From an uncultured Lachnospiraceae bacterium (GTDB lineage: Bacteria > Bacillota > Clostridia > Lachnospirales > Lachnospiraceae), in assembly GCA_934401915.1 (NCBI GenBank), contig CAKRSV010000003.1:186001-250000 (forward strand): a stretch of 64,000 nucleotides of DNA, in the 5' to 3' direction. Under the pieces are notes generated by a model. That model did no database searches and was not told where the DNA came from. It saw nothing but the letters and a program-made list of their open reading frames with translations. How positions within the stretch are numbered: the stretch's first letter is position 1; each line of letters begins with the position of its first letter. A program made the translations under genes and the position numbers. Below, one piece after another: positions 47,570 through 57,286 of the stretch.

Positions 47570-47599
47570 ATTATATACTATATTTTGGGACAGTTACAA
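47570..47599 (-). promoter_or_regulatory. Promoter of the multipass gene ending at 45700
   Basis: Minus strand TTGTAA (47599-47594), 18 bp, TATAAT (47575-47570). Confidence 0.6.
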
Positions 47600-47682
47600 G
47601 GCTGTACGGGGGGAGGATGTCTTAAAAAGTTATGAATGTTTCCTTAATTCTTGGGCGAACGGGATACAAACCGGTAAAATTG

Positions 47683-47691
47683 TGCTATGAT
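47683..47691 (+). promoter_or_regulatory. Extended -10 promoter of the SGNH gene
   Basis: TGCTATGAT, an extended -10, with no clear -35. If used, transcription starts near 47698, which excludes the in-frame ATG at 47632 as a start. Confidence 0.5.
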
Positions 47692-47748
47692 ATCGTCAGA
47701 AAGCAGGTCTGTCTGAACACCGGCGGACTGGGAAAGGCGTGGTTATCA

Positions 47749-48909
47749 ATGATGGAACAGAGAAATCAAAAAAGAAGCAGCAGATACAACAGCAGAGTTC
47801 TTCTGCTGGCAGTTCTTGTCGGGTTCTGTATTCTGGCGCTGATTGAGATCATATATGGACAGAGACAGATAAAGCTCGAAAAGGAAAGGATCGCTCTTGA
47901 GCAGGACAATCAGCAGAAAATGCAGGAGCTTCAGGAGCGGTGGGACGCTCTGGATACGGCTTCGCAGGAGTCTGCGGATGAGGCGCAGACGGATCAGACG
48001 GCCTCGGCGAACAAGACGTCGGAACCGGATGTAGATACCAGTAAATTCACAAATTCAGAGCCGCAGCAGAGCACGGAAAGCGCGGAACAGGAGCAGCCGG
48101 TGGGAACCTCCACGGTCAAAAAAGGCGAGACGGCGACGATGGATGAAAAGCAGTATGATATGCAGATCGTCTTTATGGGCGACAGCATCCTTGACAATGA
48201 CAGGGAGGACGGCGGCGTGGCGTCCCTGGTCAGCGACGGCTGCAATGCCAGAGTGTACAACATGGCGATCGGCGGTACGACAGCGGCACTGACGACTTAT
48301 CAGAAATATGATTTTAACGACTGGCAGTCCTCGGGACTTCTGGGAATCGTCAATGGGATCCTGGGAAATATCCCTCCGTCCTATTTTGAAGGGAAACAGG
48401 CAGAATGGATCCTGGAAGAGTGTGATTTCAGCAAGACGGACTATTTCGTGATCGAGTACGGGATCAACGATTTCCTTTCGGGTCAGATTCCGCAGAGCCG
48501 TTACCTGGCAGATGGATCGACCCTTGCAGTAGACGATGTGCACACGTATTCAGGGGCGCTTTCAACGGCGGTGACTCTTTTGCAGAATAATTTCCCGAAT
48601 GCCAAGATCCTGCTGATCGCACCGCACTATTGTCAGATCTTCAGCGGGAATACCTTTATCGGCGATGGCTATTCGGTAAATTACGGTTACGGAGCGCTGG
48701 TAGAGTTTGCGAGATGCGCCGGTTACGTGTATGAGCAGAACAAGGATAAGAATGTACTGTTCTTCAATGCGTTCGAGGAGAGCGGCATCAATGCGGAGAC
48801 GGCAGATAAGTATCTGCTGGACGGGATCCATCTGAACCCCGAGGGCAGGAGGATCTATGCAGATTATGTGATACGGCTGATCAAAGCGGATTTCTATCCG
48901 GAAGAGTAG
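47749..48909 (+). CDS. Membrane-anchored SGNH/GDSL hydrolase
   Basis: A 386-residue protein: one membrane segment near residues 15-35 (VLLLAVLVGFCILALI), a coiled-coil and Gln/Ser/Glu-rich linker to ~125, and an extracytoplasmic SGNH domain with IVFMGDSILDN (catalytic Ser), VIEYGINDF and DGIHLNPEGRR (catalytic Asp-His). Such proteins remove or transfer acyl groups on surface glycans. Directly upstream of the FkbH-like gene, so it could act with that acyl pathway. Start chosen from promoter position; the ribosome site is weak. Confidence 0.85.
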   Translation: MMEQRNQKRSSRYNSRVLLLAVLVGFCILALIEIIYGQRQIKLEKERIALEQDNQQKMQELQERWDALDTASQESADEAQTDQTASANKTSEPDVDTSKFTNSEPQQSTESAEQEQPVGTSTVKKGETATMDEKQYDMQIVFMGDSILDNDREDGGVASLVSDGCNARVYNMAIGGTTAALTTYQKYDFNDWQSSGLLGIVNGILGNIPPSYFEGKQAEWILEECDFSKTDYFVIEYGINDFLSGQIPQSRYLADGSTLAVDDVHTYSGALSTAVTLLQNNFPNAKILLIAPHYCQIFSGNTFIGDGYSVNYGYGALVEFARCAGYVYEQNKDKNVLFFNAFEESGINAETADKYLLDGIHLNPEGRRIYADYVIRLIKADFYPEE

Positions 48910-48946
48910 TAGCGATTGCGGAGAACCTAAGAGATGTGGTATGATA

Positions 48947-48981
48947 ACAGGCAGGGGCAGAATTTGACCTGCCTGTTTTTT
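48947..48981 (+). terminator. Terminator between SGNH and FkbH-like genes
   Basis: ACAGGCAGG (48947-48955) pairs with CCTGCCTGT (48968-48976), followed by TTTTT. A TTGCGG-18-TATGAT pair at 48916-48945 lies just upstream but would start transcription inside the hairpin. Confidence 0.75.
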
Positions 48982-49019
48982 GACTTTTTGCATAAATCAG
49001 ACTAGAAGGAGAACAACAC

Positions 49020-50879
49020 GTGATGCAGGAACTACAGTATCCGTTTGACAGTGAATATCTTTTAAAAAAATCGAAGAAGATCAGGAGACAGCTTCTGGAG
49101 GGAAATAACAATTTCCTTCATAAGAAGATTGCGGTTCTGGGGGGGAGCACGACCCATGACATCATCCGGATGCTGGAGTTATTCCTTCTGGATCAGGGAA
49201 TTCAGGCGGAGTTTTACGAGTCCGAGTACGGACAGTACTGGCAGGATGCGATGTTTGGAAATCCGGAGCTGGATCAGTTTGAGCCGGATCTGATCTTTGT
49301 GCACACTTCGAACCGGAATATCACCGCCTATCCGGCGCCCGGCGATCCGGAGGAGAAGATCGAAGCGATGCTCGGGGAGCAGTATGCGCATTTTGAGACG
49401 ATGTGGGGCAAGCTGGAACAGACCTTTCACTGTCCGATCGTGCAGAACAATTTCGAATATCCCTTTTATCGTATTCTGGGGAATCAGGATGCGGCGGATA
49501 TGCACGGAAGGATTCATTTTATCAATCACCTGAATGAAAAGTTTTATGAATATGCGGGGAAACATGAAGCGTTCTATATCAACGATATGAACTATGTGGC
49601 GGCAGCATACGGGCTGGACAAATGGGCCGATCCGTTTTACTGGCATATGTACAAGTATGCGATGTGCATGCAGGCGATTCCTTCGTTTGCTTTTAATGTT
49701 TCCAATATTATCAAGGCAATCTTTGGAAAGAACAAAAAATCGCTGGTGCTGGATCTGGATAATACGCTCTGGGGCGGCATCGTGGGAGACGACGGGGTAG
49801 AAAATCTGGAGATCGGACAGGAAACCTCCATGGGCCAGGTCTATCTGGAGTTTCAGAATTATGTCAAGGCGCAGAAGGATCTCGGCGTTATGCTGAATGT
49901 GGATTCCAAGAACGAATACGATAATGCGGTGGCGGGGCTGAATCACCCGGACGGAGCGCTGAAGCCGGAAGACTTTATTCTGATCAAGGCGAACTGGGAT
50001 CCCAAGAGCAAAAATATAGCGGATATCGCAGCAGAACTGAATATTCTGCCGGACAGTCTGGTGTTTGTAGATGACAATCCGGCGGAGCGGGAGATCATCC
50101 GTGCGCAGGTGCCGGGGGTGGCGGTGCCGGAGATCGGAACGCCGGAGCAGTATATCCGGATTCTGGATCATTCCGGATTCTTTGAAGTGACACATCTGTC
50201 AGAAGACGATCAGAAGCGAAATGAAATGTACAAGGCCAATATCCAGCGGAAGAAACAGCAGGAGAGCTTTGGAGACTACCGGGAATATCTGCTTTCTCTG
50301 GAGATGCGCGCCGTGATCAAATCTTTTGAACCGCTTTATATGGCGCGTATTGCGCAGCTGACGAACAAGAGCAATCAGTTTAACCTTACGACAAGAAGAT
50401 ATACGCAGAGCGATATTGAAGGATTTGCAGCGGATAACGATTACATCACTCTGTACGGGAAGCTGGAGGACAAATTTGGAGACAACGGCGTGGTCAGCGT
50501 GGTGATCGGCAAAAAGGGAACCATGGAGGACGTCCCGGCTTATCTGGAGCAGGGGAGCGCGGCAAGGACGGACGCGGAGAAAAAGGTGCTGCATCTGGAG
50601 CTTTGGCTGATGAGCTGCCGTGTATTGAAGCGCGATATGGAATTTGCCATGATGGACGGCGTGGTGAAGCGCTGTATCGAGTGCGGTCTGGACACGATCA
50701 TGGGATATTATTATCCGACAGCCAAAAACGCGATGGTCAGAGAGTTTTATGCGGCACAGGGATTCGAGAAAGTGCAGGAGACGGAAGACGGGATCAGCGT
50801 ATGGAAATTCCAGATCCCGGAAAACTATAAGAATAAGAATGAAGTGATCCGGTGTGACGGAGAGAATGAGGTAGAGTAA
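49020..50879 (+). CDS. FkbH-like HAD-IIIC/GNAT enzyme
   Basis: A 619-residue three-domain protein. The N-terminal part (1-235) has VLGGSTTHDI, an SGNH-like fold. The HAD domain has the nucleophile in SLVLDLDNTLWGG (Asp245) and VDDNPAERE (350). The C-terminal part (~430-600) is a GNAT-type acyltransferase with IAQLTNKSNQFNLTTRRY. Characterised FkbH enzymes dephosphorylate 1,3-bisphosphoglycerate and load glyceryl onto an acyl carrier protein. The carrier gene lies 1.75 kb downstream. AAGGAG fits GTG 49020 (8 bases) or ATG 49023. Confidence 0.93.
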   Translation: MMQELQYPFDSEYLLKKSKKIRRQLLEGNNNFLHKKIAVLGGSTTHDIIRMLELFLLDQGIQAEFYESEYGQYWQDAMFGNPELDQFEPDLIFVHTSNRNITAYPAPGDPEEKIEAMLGEQYAHFETMWGKLEQTFHCPIVQNNFEYPFYRILGNQDAADMHGRIHFINHLNEKFYEYAGKHEAFYINDMNYVAAAYGLDKWADPFYWHMYKYAMCMQAIPSFAFNVSNIIKAIFGKNKKSLVLDLDNTLWGGIVGDDGVENLEIGQETSMGQVYLEFQNYVKAQKDLGVMLNVDSKNEYDNAVAGLNHPDGALKPEDFILIKANWDPKSKNIADIAAELNILPDSLVFVDDNPAEREIIRAQVPGVAVPEIGTPEQYIRILDHSGFFEVTHLSEDDQKRNEMYKANIQRKKQQESFGDYREYLLSLEMRAVIKSFEPLYMARIAQLTNKSNQFNLTTRRYTQSDIEGFAADNDYITLYGKLEDKFGDNGVVSVVIGKKGTMEDVPAYLEQGSAARTDAEKKVLHLELWLMSCRVLKRDMEFAMMDGVVKRCIECGLDTIMGYYYPTAKNAMVREFYAAQGFEKVQETEDGISVWKFQIPENYKNKNEVIRCDGENEVE

Positions 50880-50882
50880 GCG

Positions 50883-52583
50883 ATGCTGACGGTACTGATT
50901 AGTTGGGGCTATATGTTTCTTCTCTGTATGATCCTTGGAATGGGGATCCTGAAGCTCATGCAGAAGCTGCTGGGAAGGGACGCACACCCGGGGAAGAAAG
51001 CGTACGGCGTTACCGATATGGTGATGGCTGGTATTCTTGGCGTCACGGTATACACGGAATATGTTAGTCTGTTTGGAAAAATTGGTATGGCCGCCCAGTT
51101 GGGCATGCTGGCGCTCGGACTTTGCTCCATGTGGCTGACGAGACAGGAACTCGCAGCGCTGCTCCAAAAAATGGGAAAAGAGATGATAAGCTGGGAGGGC
51201 TTATTCTATCTGGGATTCTTGCTCTTTCTGGCCTTTTTTACATCCAGAGGAGAGTTTCATACGGACACCAATATTTATCATGCGCAGGCGATCAGGATGT
51301 ATGAGGAATATGGTGTGCTCAAGGGAAGCGGAAACCTGCAGCTCCATTATGGCTACAACAGTGCAGGGCTGGCGTTCTCTGCCTTTTTCAGCCTGAACTG
51401 GCTGCTCGGTGCGCCGCTGCATACGACGACAGGGTTTCTGGAGGCGGTGCTTGGGATCTATGCCTTTCATGGACTGAAAGATTTCCGGATCCACACAAAG
51501 CATAAGGCGGATATGATGCGGGTCGGGATCCTGTTTTATATTCTGATCATTCTGGTCAGAAGTATGTCGCCTGCTACGGACTACAGTACGATGCTCCTCA
51601 CCTTTTATGTGCTGACTGCATGGTGCGTCGAGCTGGAAGGGACAAAAGCAGTGGAAAATTACGCCCTTTTGTCAGTGTATGCGGTGCTGCTGATAACCTA
51701 CAAGTTTTCTGCCTGTTTTCTGGTGCTGCTGGCAGTGTACCCTGCGGTGTGCCTGATCCGTAAGCGCAAATGGCAGCAGATCGGCATTTTGATCCTCTGT
51801 GGCGTTCTGGTGCTTGCCCCTTTTCTGATCCGCAATTATCTGATCTCGGGGTGGCTGCTGTATCCCTTCGGAGGGATCGATCTGTTTCATCCGGTCTGGA
51901 AAGTGCCCAGAGAGTATCTGCAGGTGGACGCTGACCAGATCAAGGTGTGGGGGCGGTGCCTGTTTGATATAAAAAAGACGGATGCGCCGCTTAGCGAATG
52001 GCTTCCGGTATGGTGGAGCGACAAGGAGCGGTACGAGCAGATGTTTCTTGGCAGCGTAGGAATCGGAGCGGTTCTTTTGCTGGCACAGTTCGTAAGGAGA
52101 AGGCTTCGCAGAGAAAAGTGGGATCTGGCTTATGCAGCTTTCCTGCTTGCCGTTGCGGCAAATCTGCTTACCTGGTTTTTCATGGCGCCCTTTATCCGGT
52201 ACGGGCTGGCTTTCCTGCTCGCGGTTCCGCTTCTGGCAGTTGGCGTGTGGCTGGAAGAATCCAGAAAGGGCTTTTACAGTATCCTGAGCGGGTGTCTGCT
52301 GTTTGGGATCGTGATCACCCTCAGCGCATACTGGCAGCCGTATATTACCTATGCCGGCGTTTTTGTGAAACAGAATTTCCGCCAGCCGTATTACCTTACC
52401 CAGCAGGAATATGACCGGGGTGAGGTGGGAAGCCTTGAAATCAACGGAAATACGATATATTATAACAGCGGAACGGAAGAGATCAACAGCTATTATTATT
52501 TCCCAAACACATGTTATGGGTGGATGCTGGAGAGAAGTACGCTGATCGGGGATCGGATAGAGGACGGTTTCCGTGCAAAATAA
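50883..52583 (+). CDS. Multipass membrane protein (resembles LIC_10190 family)
   Basis: A 566-residue protein with about 12 membrane segments. FHTDTNIYHAQAIRMYEEYG and NLQLHYGYNSAG after the fourth segment form the conserved extracytoplasmic motif of this family. The final ~60 residues are soluble. No function is established. Its start lies four bases after the FkbH-like gene and the carrier protein gene follows, so it belongs to the same operon. Confidence 0.7.
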   Translation: MLTVLISWGYMFLLCMILGMGILKLMQKLLGRDAHPGKKAYGVTDMVMAGILGVTVYTEYVSLFGKIGMAAQLGMLALGLCSMWLTRQELAALLQKMGKEMISWEGLFYLGFLLFLAFFTSRGEFHTDTNIYHAQAIRMYEEYGVLKGSGNLQLHYGYNSAGLAFSAFFSLNWLLGAPLHTTTGFLEAVLGIYAFHGLKDFRIHTKHKADMMRVGILFYILIILVRSMSPATDYSTMLLTFYVLTAWCVELEGTKAVENYALLSVYAVLLITYKFSACFLVLLAVYPAVCLIRKRKWQQIGILILCGVLVLAPFLIRNYLISGWLLYPFGGIDLFHPVWKVPREYLQVDADQIKVWGRCLFDIKKTDAPLSEWLPVWWSDKERYEQMFLGSVGIGAVLLLAQFVRRRLRREKWDLAYAAFLLAVAANLLTWFFMAPFIRYGLAFLLAVPLLAVGVWLEESRKGFYSILSGCLLFGIVITLSAYWQPYITYAGVFVKQNFRQPYYLTQQEYDRGEVGSLEINGNTIYYNSGTEEINSYYYFPNTCYGWMLERSTLIGDRIEDGFRAK

Positions 52584-52630
52584 ACAGAAAAGAAGAACAG
52601 CCTTTATAAGGCGGTCAGAATGGAGGAAAA

Positions 52631-52873
52631 ATGAGCAGAGAAGAAGTATTTGAGAAATTGAACGAGGTATTCCGGGATGTATTCGACGATGAGTCGATCA
52701 CCGTGACAGATGCGACGACAGCAAACGATATTGACGACTGGGATTCGCTGGAGCATATCAATCTGCTTGCGGCGATCGAGCAGGAGTTTGGAATGAAGTT
52801 CAACATGGGGCAGGTCGTTTCCATGAAGAATGTGGGCGAGATGGCGGATATTATTATCAGCAAGATCGGCTGA
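52631..52873 (+). CDS. Acyl carrier protein
   Basis: An 80-residue acidic carrier with the phosphopantetheine site in DDWDSLEHINLLAAIEQ (Ser39). GGAGG just before the ATG. It is not next to fatty acid synthesis genes but follows the FkbH-like gene, so it is likely a dedicated carrier for a hydroxyacyl group, possibly glyceryl, used to decorate the polysaccharide. It is the analogue of DltC in teichoic acid D-alanylation. Confidence 0.95.
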   Translation: MSREEVFEKLNEVFRDVFDDESITVTDATTANDIDDWDSLEHINLLAAIEQEFGMKFNMGQVVSMKNVGEMADIIISKIG

Positions 52874-52905
52874 TCCGGATAGAATATGGGAGCCATTGAG
52901 AGGGA

Positions 52906-54447
52906 ATGATGACAGAAAAGATAATAAATGGGATCCATAGAGGGTATCAACGCCTGGAAAATATGGGGAAGAAGAGAGAGGCCGTCTGCGTATGGCTTTT
53001 CTTTGCTGTCCTGGTATTCGGCGTCGTGACGTTCAAAGGGACGTTGACTTCCGGCTTTCATCTCGTGGATGACTGGGAATTTGCCAAGTATCAGAACTGG
53101 ATGCAGCTTGAGGGACAGAGCCTGTGGGACTGCCTGCGGCAGGCTGTCGGTTATGATCTGACCATGCGTTTTCGTCCTCTGTACTATATTAACAGGGTGC
53201 TGATGACGGCGGTCTTTGGAATAAATCTGACAGCGATGTCAGTTGTGAAGGCGATGGAGATCGTCATTGCGATGGCGGCGCTCTATTATTGTGCACGCAG
53301 GCTGAAATGCAATCCGGTCTACGCGCTTCTCTTTTCGCTTACCGTTATGGTCGGCTATCAGTCGCCTGTGTGGTGGAAGCTGGGACCGCAGGAATCCTAT
53401 GATATCATGATGTTTGCCATCGGCTTTTATTTTCTGCTGCGCTGGCTGCAGGAGAAACGGAAGAGGGACGCGGTGATCAGCATTGCTTCGCTGATCCTGA
53501 TGTCGATCTATAAAGAGCCTTTTATCCTGCTGCTGCCGTTTGTATGCCTGTTTGTGGTATGGCAGGATATGCAGGGAAAGAAAGTCACAGTAAAAAGCCT
53601 GTGGGAAGCGGTCAGAGGCAGGCTGCCGTATCTGCTGACGCTTGTGCTGGTGTTTGTCGCAGAAATGTTTCTGCTGGTGTTTGTGATCGGAACAAACAAT
53701 TACGATTATGTGGGTATGGACAGCAGTCTGACGCTGGCTGACTATAAAAGGATATGGCTGGATACGGCAGGTGCTGATCTGAAGTGGTATGTCCGTTTCG
53801 GGATCCTCATGGGGCTGATCCTGCTCACGTATTGGGAACAGGTGAAAAAACTGGGCTGGGAGCTTCTGCTGACAGTGGCTGTTATTCTGCCGCAGTGCGT
53901 TTCCTACAGTAAGACGGGGATCGCGGAACGGTATCTTCTGCCCTGTATTGTGGGATATGCTTTTTTCTTTGTAATTGTCGGATGCAATTTCAGACCGCTT
54001 TCCGGGAAAAGGAGGATCCTGTATGTGCTCTGCCTGCTTCTGATGCTGGCGGCGCATGGGCGCGTGGCGCTTCGGGAGGCGGAATATTTTGCCTATCGGG
54101 GAGAAAGCGTAAAGACGGCGATGGAGGACACGCTGGAGCTTGTCCGGGGAACGGACAAAAAGGTGTTGTCCTGCTTCTATCCGAATCTGGAGGCGAACCG
54201 GACGATGTACTACTGGTTCCGGCTGAAAGGCTATGATGAATTTTTCTACTGGGAAGAGGAACGACAGATCATTACCAGAGAGTTTGGAGAGCGTGAGGAC
54301 GAGACGGCCAGCCTTGATGAGATGGACGTTATTCTTATGTACAACGAGGAGGACCGGCACTGGTGTTATACGCCGAGTCTGGATCTGTCAGGATTTACGG
54401 AATATAAATGCGGTACGATCACGATGTATGTGCGGGATGGAGCCTGA
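52906..54447 (+). CDS. Multipass membrane protein, GT-C-like
   Basis: A 513-residue protein. After the first helix (AVCVWLFFAVLVFGVVTF) comes the loop FHLVDDWEFAKYQNWMQLEG with an Asp-Asp motif, then about ten membrane segments and a soluble tail of ~110 residues. This matches the GT-C pattern also seen at 45700. GAGGG precedes ATG 52906. It follows the carrier gene by 32 bases. Function unproven. Confidence 0.7.
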   Translation: MMTEKIINGIHRGYQRLENMGKKREAVCVWLFFAVLVFGVVTFKGTLTSGFHLVDDWEFAKYQNWMQLEGQSLWDCLRQAVGYDLTMRFRPLYYINRVLMTAVFGINLTAMSVVKAMEIVIAMAALYYCARRLKCNPVYALLFSLTVMVGYQSPVWWKLGPQESYDIMMFAIGFYFLLRWLQEKRKRDAVISIASLILMSIYKEPFILLLPFVCLFVVWQDMQGKKVTVKSLWEAVRGRLPYLLTLVLVFVAEMFLLVFVIGTNNYDYVGMDSSLTLADYKRIWLDTAGADLKWYVRFGILMGLILLTYWEQVKKLGWELLLTVAVILPQCVSYSKTGIAERYLLPCIVGYAFFFVIVGCNFRPLSGKRRILYVLCLLLMLAAHGRVALREAEYFAYRGESVKTAMEDTLELVRGTDKKVLSCFYPNLEANRTMYYWFRLKGYDEFFYWEEERQIITREFGEREDETASLDEMDVILMYNEEDRHWCYTPSLDLSGFTEYKCGTITMYVRDGA

Positions 54448-54456
54448 TCCGTCAGG

Positions 54457-54852
54457 TCAGCGGATCAGCTCGATCATTCCCATGGCGGCGTGGTTCAGAA
54501 AGACGACCTGCCGGTTTCCCAATGCGGGCGCGGGGGTCAGTTCGTCGATCGCGAGAAAGCCGTTCGCGGTAAGGTCTGCATAGTCCTTGTCAAAGTCAGA
54601 CGTCTCATAACAGATGTGGTAGGGCGTATTTTTATAGCGTTTCATCAGCCCGGCAACCACAGAATCCTCCGAGACGGGGGATACCAGTTCGACACGGTAG
54701 CCATCCTTTGTCAGGAAGCAGATGTCGACTTTGCGGATATCGTCGTAGAGCGTATCCTGTTCGATGGTGTATCCGAGATTCAGAAAGGACTGCTTTGCCT
54801 TTTCTATTTTTTTTACAAGATAACCGATGTGGTGTACGGTAAGGGATTTCAT
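54457..54852 (-). CDS. VOC (glyoxalase/methylmalonyl-epimerase-like) protein
   Basis: A 131-residue metal-site fold starting MKSLTVHHIGYLVKKIEKAKQSF, with VDICFLTKDGYRVELVSP and HICYETSDFDKDY, giving the usual His and Glu ligand positions. AGGAG seven bases before ATG 54852 sets the start. Reaction unknown; relatives epimerise or isomerise small acyl groups. It lies inside the FkbH-carrier region on the opposite strand, so a role in acyl-group processing is possible but unproven. Confidence 0.85.
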   Translation of the reverse strand: MKSLTVHHIGYLVKKIEKAKQSFLNLGYTIEQDTLYDDIRKVDICFLTKDGYRVELVSPVSEDSVVAGLMKRYKNTPYHICYETSDFDKDYADLTANGFLAIDELTPAPALGNRQVVFLNHAAMGMIELIR

Positions 54853-54895
54853 AGATAACTCCTGTCTGTGCTTTATGATATTTTTCAGATAAATC

Positions 54896-54904
54896 ATTGT
54901 AGCA
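54896..54904 (-). promoter_or_regulatory. Extended -10 promoter of the VOC gene
   Basis: Minus strand TGCTACAAT, a TGn-extended -10. No good -35. Confidence 0.5.
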
Positions 54905-54955
54905 CAGAACGGCGCTTTTTGTATACACCAGAATTTACAGATGGGAGTCGTGGCA

Positions 54956-57262
54956 ATGGATCTGCGATGGAAAAAGAACAAAAGAAGGATCCTGGTGATC
55001 TGCCTGAATTTATGCCTGCTTGTACTGGCAGGGCTGTCGTACCGGGAGGATTCCTATTCCCGCGAAGTCGGACTTTCGGAGTTTAACGTAATGGAGGAAG
55101 CGGCTGTGACGGCTCAGGATGAGACTGGAATGACCTTCGACACGGGCAGCAGCGGGGACGCCCTGCTTCTGTGCGGCCCGTACATATCCGTTCCGGCGGG
55201 GAGATACACGCTGACCGTGCAGTACACGGCGGACGTTGACGGAGCAGTGTGTGAGATCTACAGCAACCAGGTGGTAAACGAGGACAACAGCCGCGGCAGG
55301 GTCTTTGCCACAGAGGTGCTTCCGGCAGGTGAAAATACGGTAGTCATTCCCTATGAGACAGAGGAGCGGATCGGGGGAATGGAATATAAGTTTTATGGAA
55401 ACGGCGGCGCATTTACGCTGCAGCAGGTCACCAACCAGTCGGACAGACGCTTTACGGACGCATGGTGTCTTTTGGCAGTGTTTGTCCTGCTGGAGATCCT
55501 GTTTTACCTTTTGTACCGTTTTTGCAGGGACAGGAGAAATGGGGATATGGAGCCGGTATGGAACGGCGTGGCGCTGCTTGTTCTGGCTTTGTTGTCCTCA
55601 GTTCCGGTCATGAATGATTTCCAGACGATGACGGCGGATCATATGATCCATTATGCGAGGATAGACGATATTGCGGACTGGATGCGGAATATTTCGTGGA
55701 ATCAGCCGGTCCTGCGCCTTGCCGCCTCCGAGCACAGCGGATACGGCTATATCACGCCGGTCATGTACCCGCAGCTTTTCCTGTATTTTCCGGCGATCCT
55801 GCGCCTGTGCGGCTGTTCGATGCTGATGGCGTACAAGATATTTCTGTTCGTGGTGAACGGCGCTACGGCGGCGATCGCGTTTTTCTCCTTTGGACGGTTA
55901 TTTCCGAAAAAGAGGAGTCTTACCCTTCTGTGCACTTCGCTTTATGTGATGAACCTGTACCGGCTGATCGATCTGTATACAAGAGGCGCTGTGGGGGAGT
56001 TCCTGGCGATGGCGTTTCTTCCGTTGATCCTGTATGGAATGTATGAAATATTTTATGGAGATCATCATAAATGGTATTACGCGATGCTGGGCTATACCGG
56101 CGTGTTGCAGAGCCATGTCCTGTCGACTCTGATGGCGGGGGTGTTCTCTGTCTTTCTGCTGATCTTTGCCGTAAAAAAGATCCTGCAGGAAAAGGAAAGG
56201 CTTCTGGCGTTGTGCAAGGCGGCGGCAGGAACGGTCGTGTGCAATATCTGGTTTCTTATCCCGTTTTTGCAATACAGCCGTCTCGACCTGATCGTGAATG
56301 AAAACGGAAGCGACCTGGCGCTGTCGGGCGTCTACCTGTCCCAGATGTTTGCATCCTTTGTAGAAAACACGGGCGTCAATCAGGTCAAGGGGAGCACGGC
56401 AAATGAAATGCCTCTGACGCTGGGCGTGATCACCCTGTTCGGATTGCTGTTTACGGCATATTATCTGTATCGGGACAGGGAAAAGAAGGACAGAACGTAT
56501 CGAATCTGCGCTGTGTGTGCGGTGATGGGCATGGCAGCCCTGTTTCTGGCTTCGGTGTATTTTCCGTGGGGACCGGTCGTGGCAACCGGTCTGGGAAGCC
56601 GGTTCCAGGCGATCCAGTATACGTGGAGATTTCTGGCGATCGCCGCAGTATTTCTCTCTGTGAGCGGGGGAGTGGCGTTTGATCAGATCGTCATGGAAGG
56701 AAAGTCGCAGCGGGAGAAAGAGTGTCTGTTGCTTTTGACGCTGGGAGCGGTGCTGCTCTCGTCCTGGCCATATATCGATTCGGTCATCCGGACGGACGCT
56801 ATCTCCAAAAGCTATTGTGAAGTGACCCGCGAAATGGATGAACTTTACCTTCCGACGGCGGCAAGAGGAACGAAGGATGCGCTGGAGGGAAGAATCCTGA
56901 CAGGTGGATGCGAGGCCGCAGTTACCGGTATGCAAAGAACGTACGGAGGGCTGGAAGCCACTCTGAATTTGCAGGAGGTGTCCGCGGACGCCTATGTGGA
57001 ACTGCCGCTTTTCTGCTATCCGGGTTATCATATTGAGGATGAAAACGGGACAGAACACGCTTACGGGCAGGGAACGGCAGGTGTGATCCGTGTGGCGGTG
57101 GACGATACCATAAGCCATCTGTCCGTCCACTACGAAGAACCGGTTCTCTGGAGGATCTGCACGGTCATTTCGGTGGCAGGAACGATCGCGATCGCCGTCT
57201 GCATGGTACGCAAACGGGGTGGAGAACGCAAGGAGAGCAGAAAGGGGCAGAACAGCCGATAG
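54956..57262 (+). CDS. Multipass membrane protein (PTPS_related-like)
   Basis: A 768-residue protein. The first helix (ILVICLNLCLLVLAGL) is followed by a ~140-residue extracytoplasmic beta domain, then about 12 membrane segments with TADHMIHYARIDDIADWM and GYGYITPVMYPQLFLYFPAILRL, as in the PTPS_related group of GT-C-like proteins. A C-terminal extracytoplasmic region and final helix end it. GGGAG seven bases before ATG 54956 sets the start. Function unproven. Confidence 0.7.
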   Translation: MDLRWKKNKRRILVICLNLCLLVLAGLSYREDSYSREVGLSEFNVMEEAAVTAQDETGMTFDTGSSGDALLLCGPYISVPAGRYTLTVQYTADVDGAVCEIYSNQVVNEDNSRGRVFATEVLPAGENTVVIPYETEERIGGMEYKFYGNGGAFTLQQVTNQSDRRFTDAWCLLAVFVLLEILFYLLYRFCRDRRNGDMEPVWNGVALLVLALLSSVPVMNDFQTMTADHMIHYARIDDIADWMRNISWNQPVLRLAASEHSGYGYITPVMYPQLFLYFPAILRLCGCSMLMAYKIFLFVVNGATAAIAFFSFGRLFPKKRSLTLLCTSLYVMNLYRLIDLYTRGAVGEFLAMAFLPLILYGMYEIFYGDHHKWYYAMLGYTGVLQSHVLSTLMAGVFSVFLLIFAVKKILQEKERLLALCKAAAGTVVCNIWFLIPFLQYSRLDLIVNENGSDLALSGVYLSQMFASFVENTGVNQVKGSTANEMPLTLGVITLFGLLFTAYYLYRDREKKDRTYRICAVCAVMGMAALFLASVYFPWGPVVATGLGSRFQAIQYTWRFLAIAAVFLSVSGGVAFDQIVMEGKSQREKECLLLLTLGAVLLSSWPYIDSVIRTDAISKSYCEVTREMDELYLPTAARGTKDALEGRILTGGCEAAVTGMQRTYGGLEATLNLQEVSADAYVELPLFCYPGYHIEDENGTEHAYGQGTAGVIRVAVDDTISHLSVHYEEPVLWRICTVISVAGTIAIAVCMVRKRGGERKESRKGQNSR

Positions 57263-57286
57263 AACGGTAGAGCTGCATGGAAAAGG

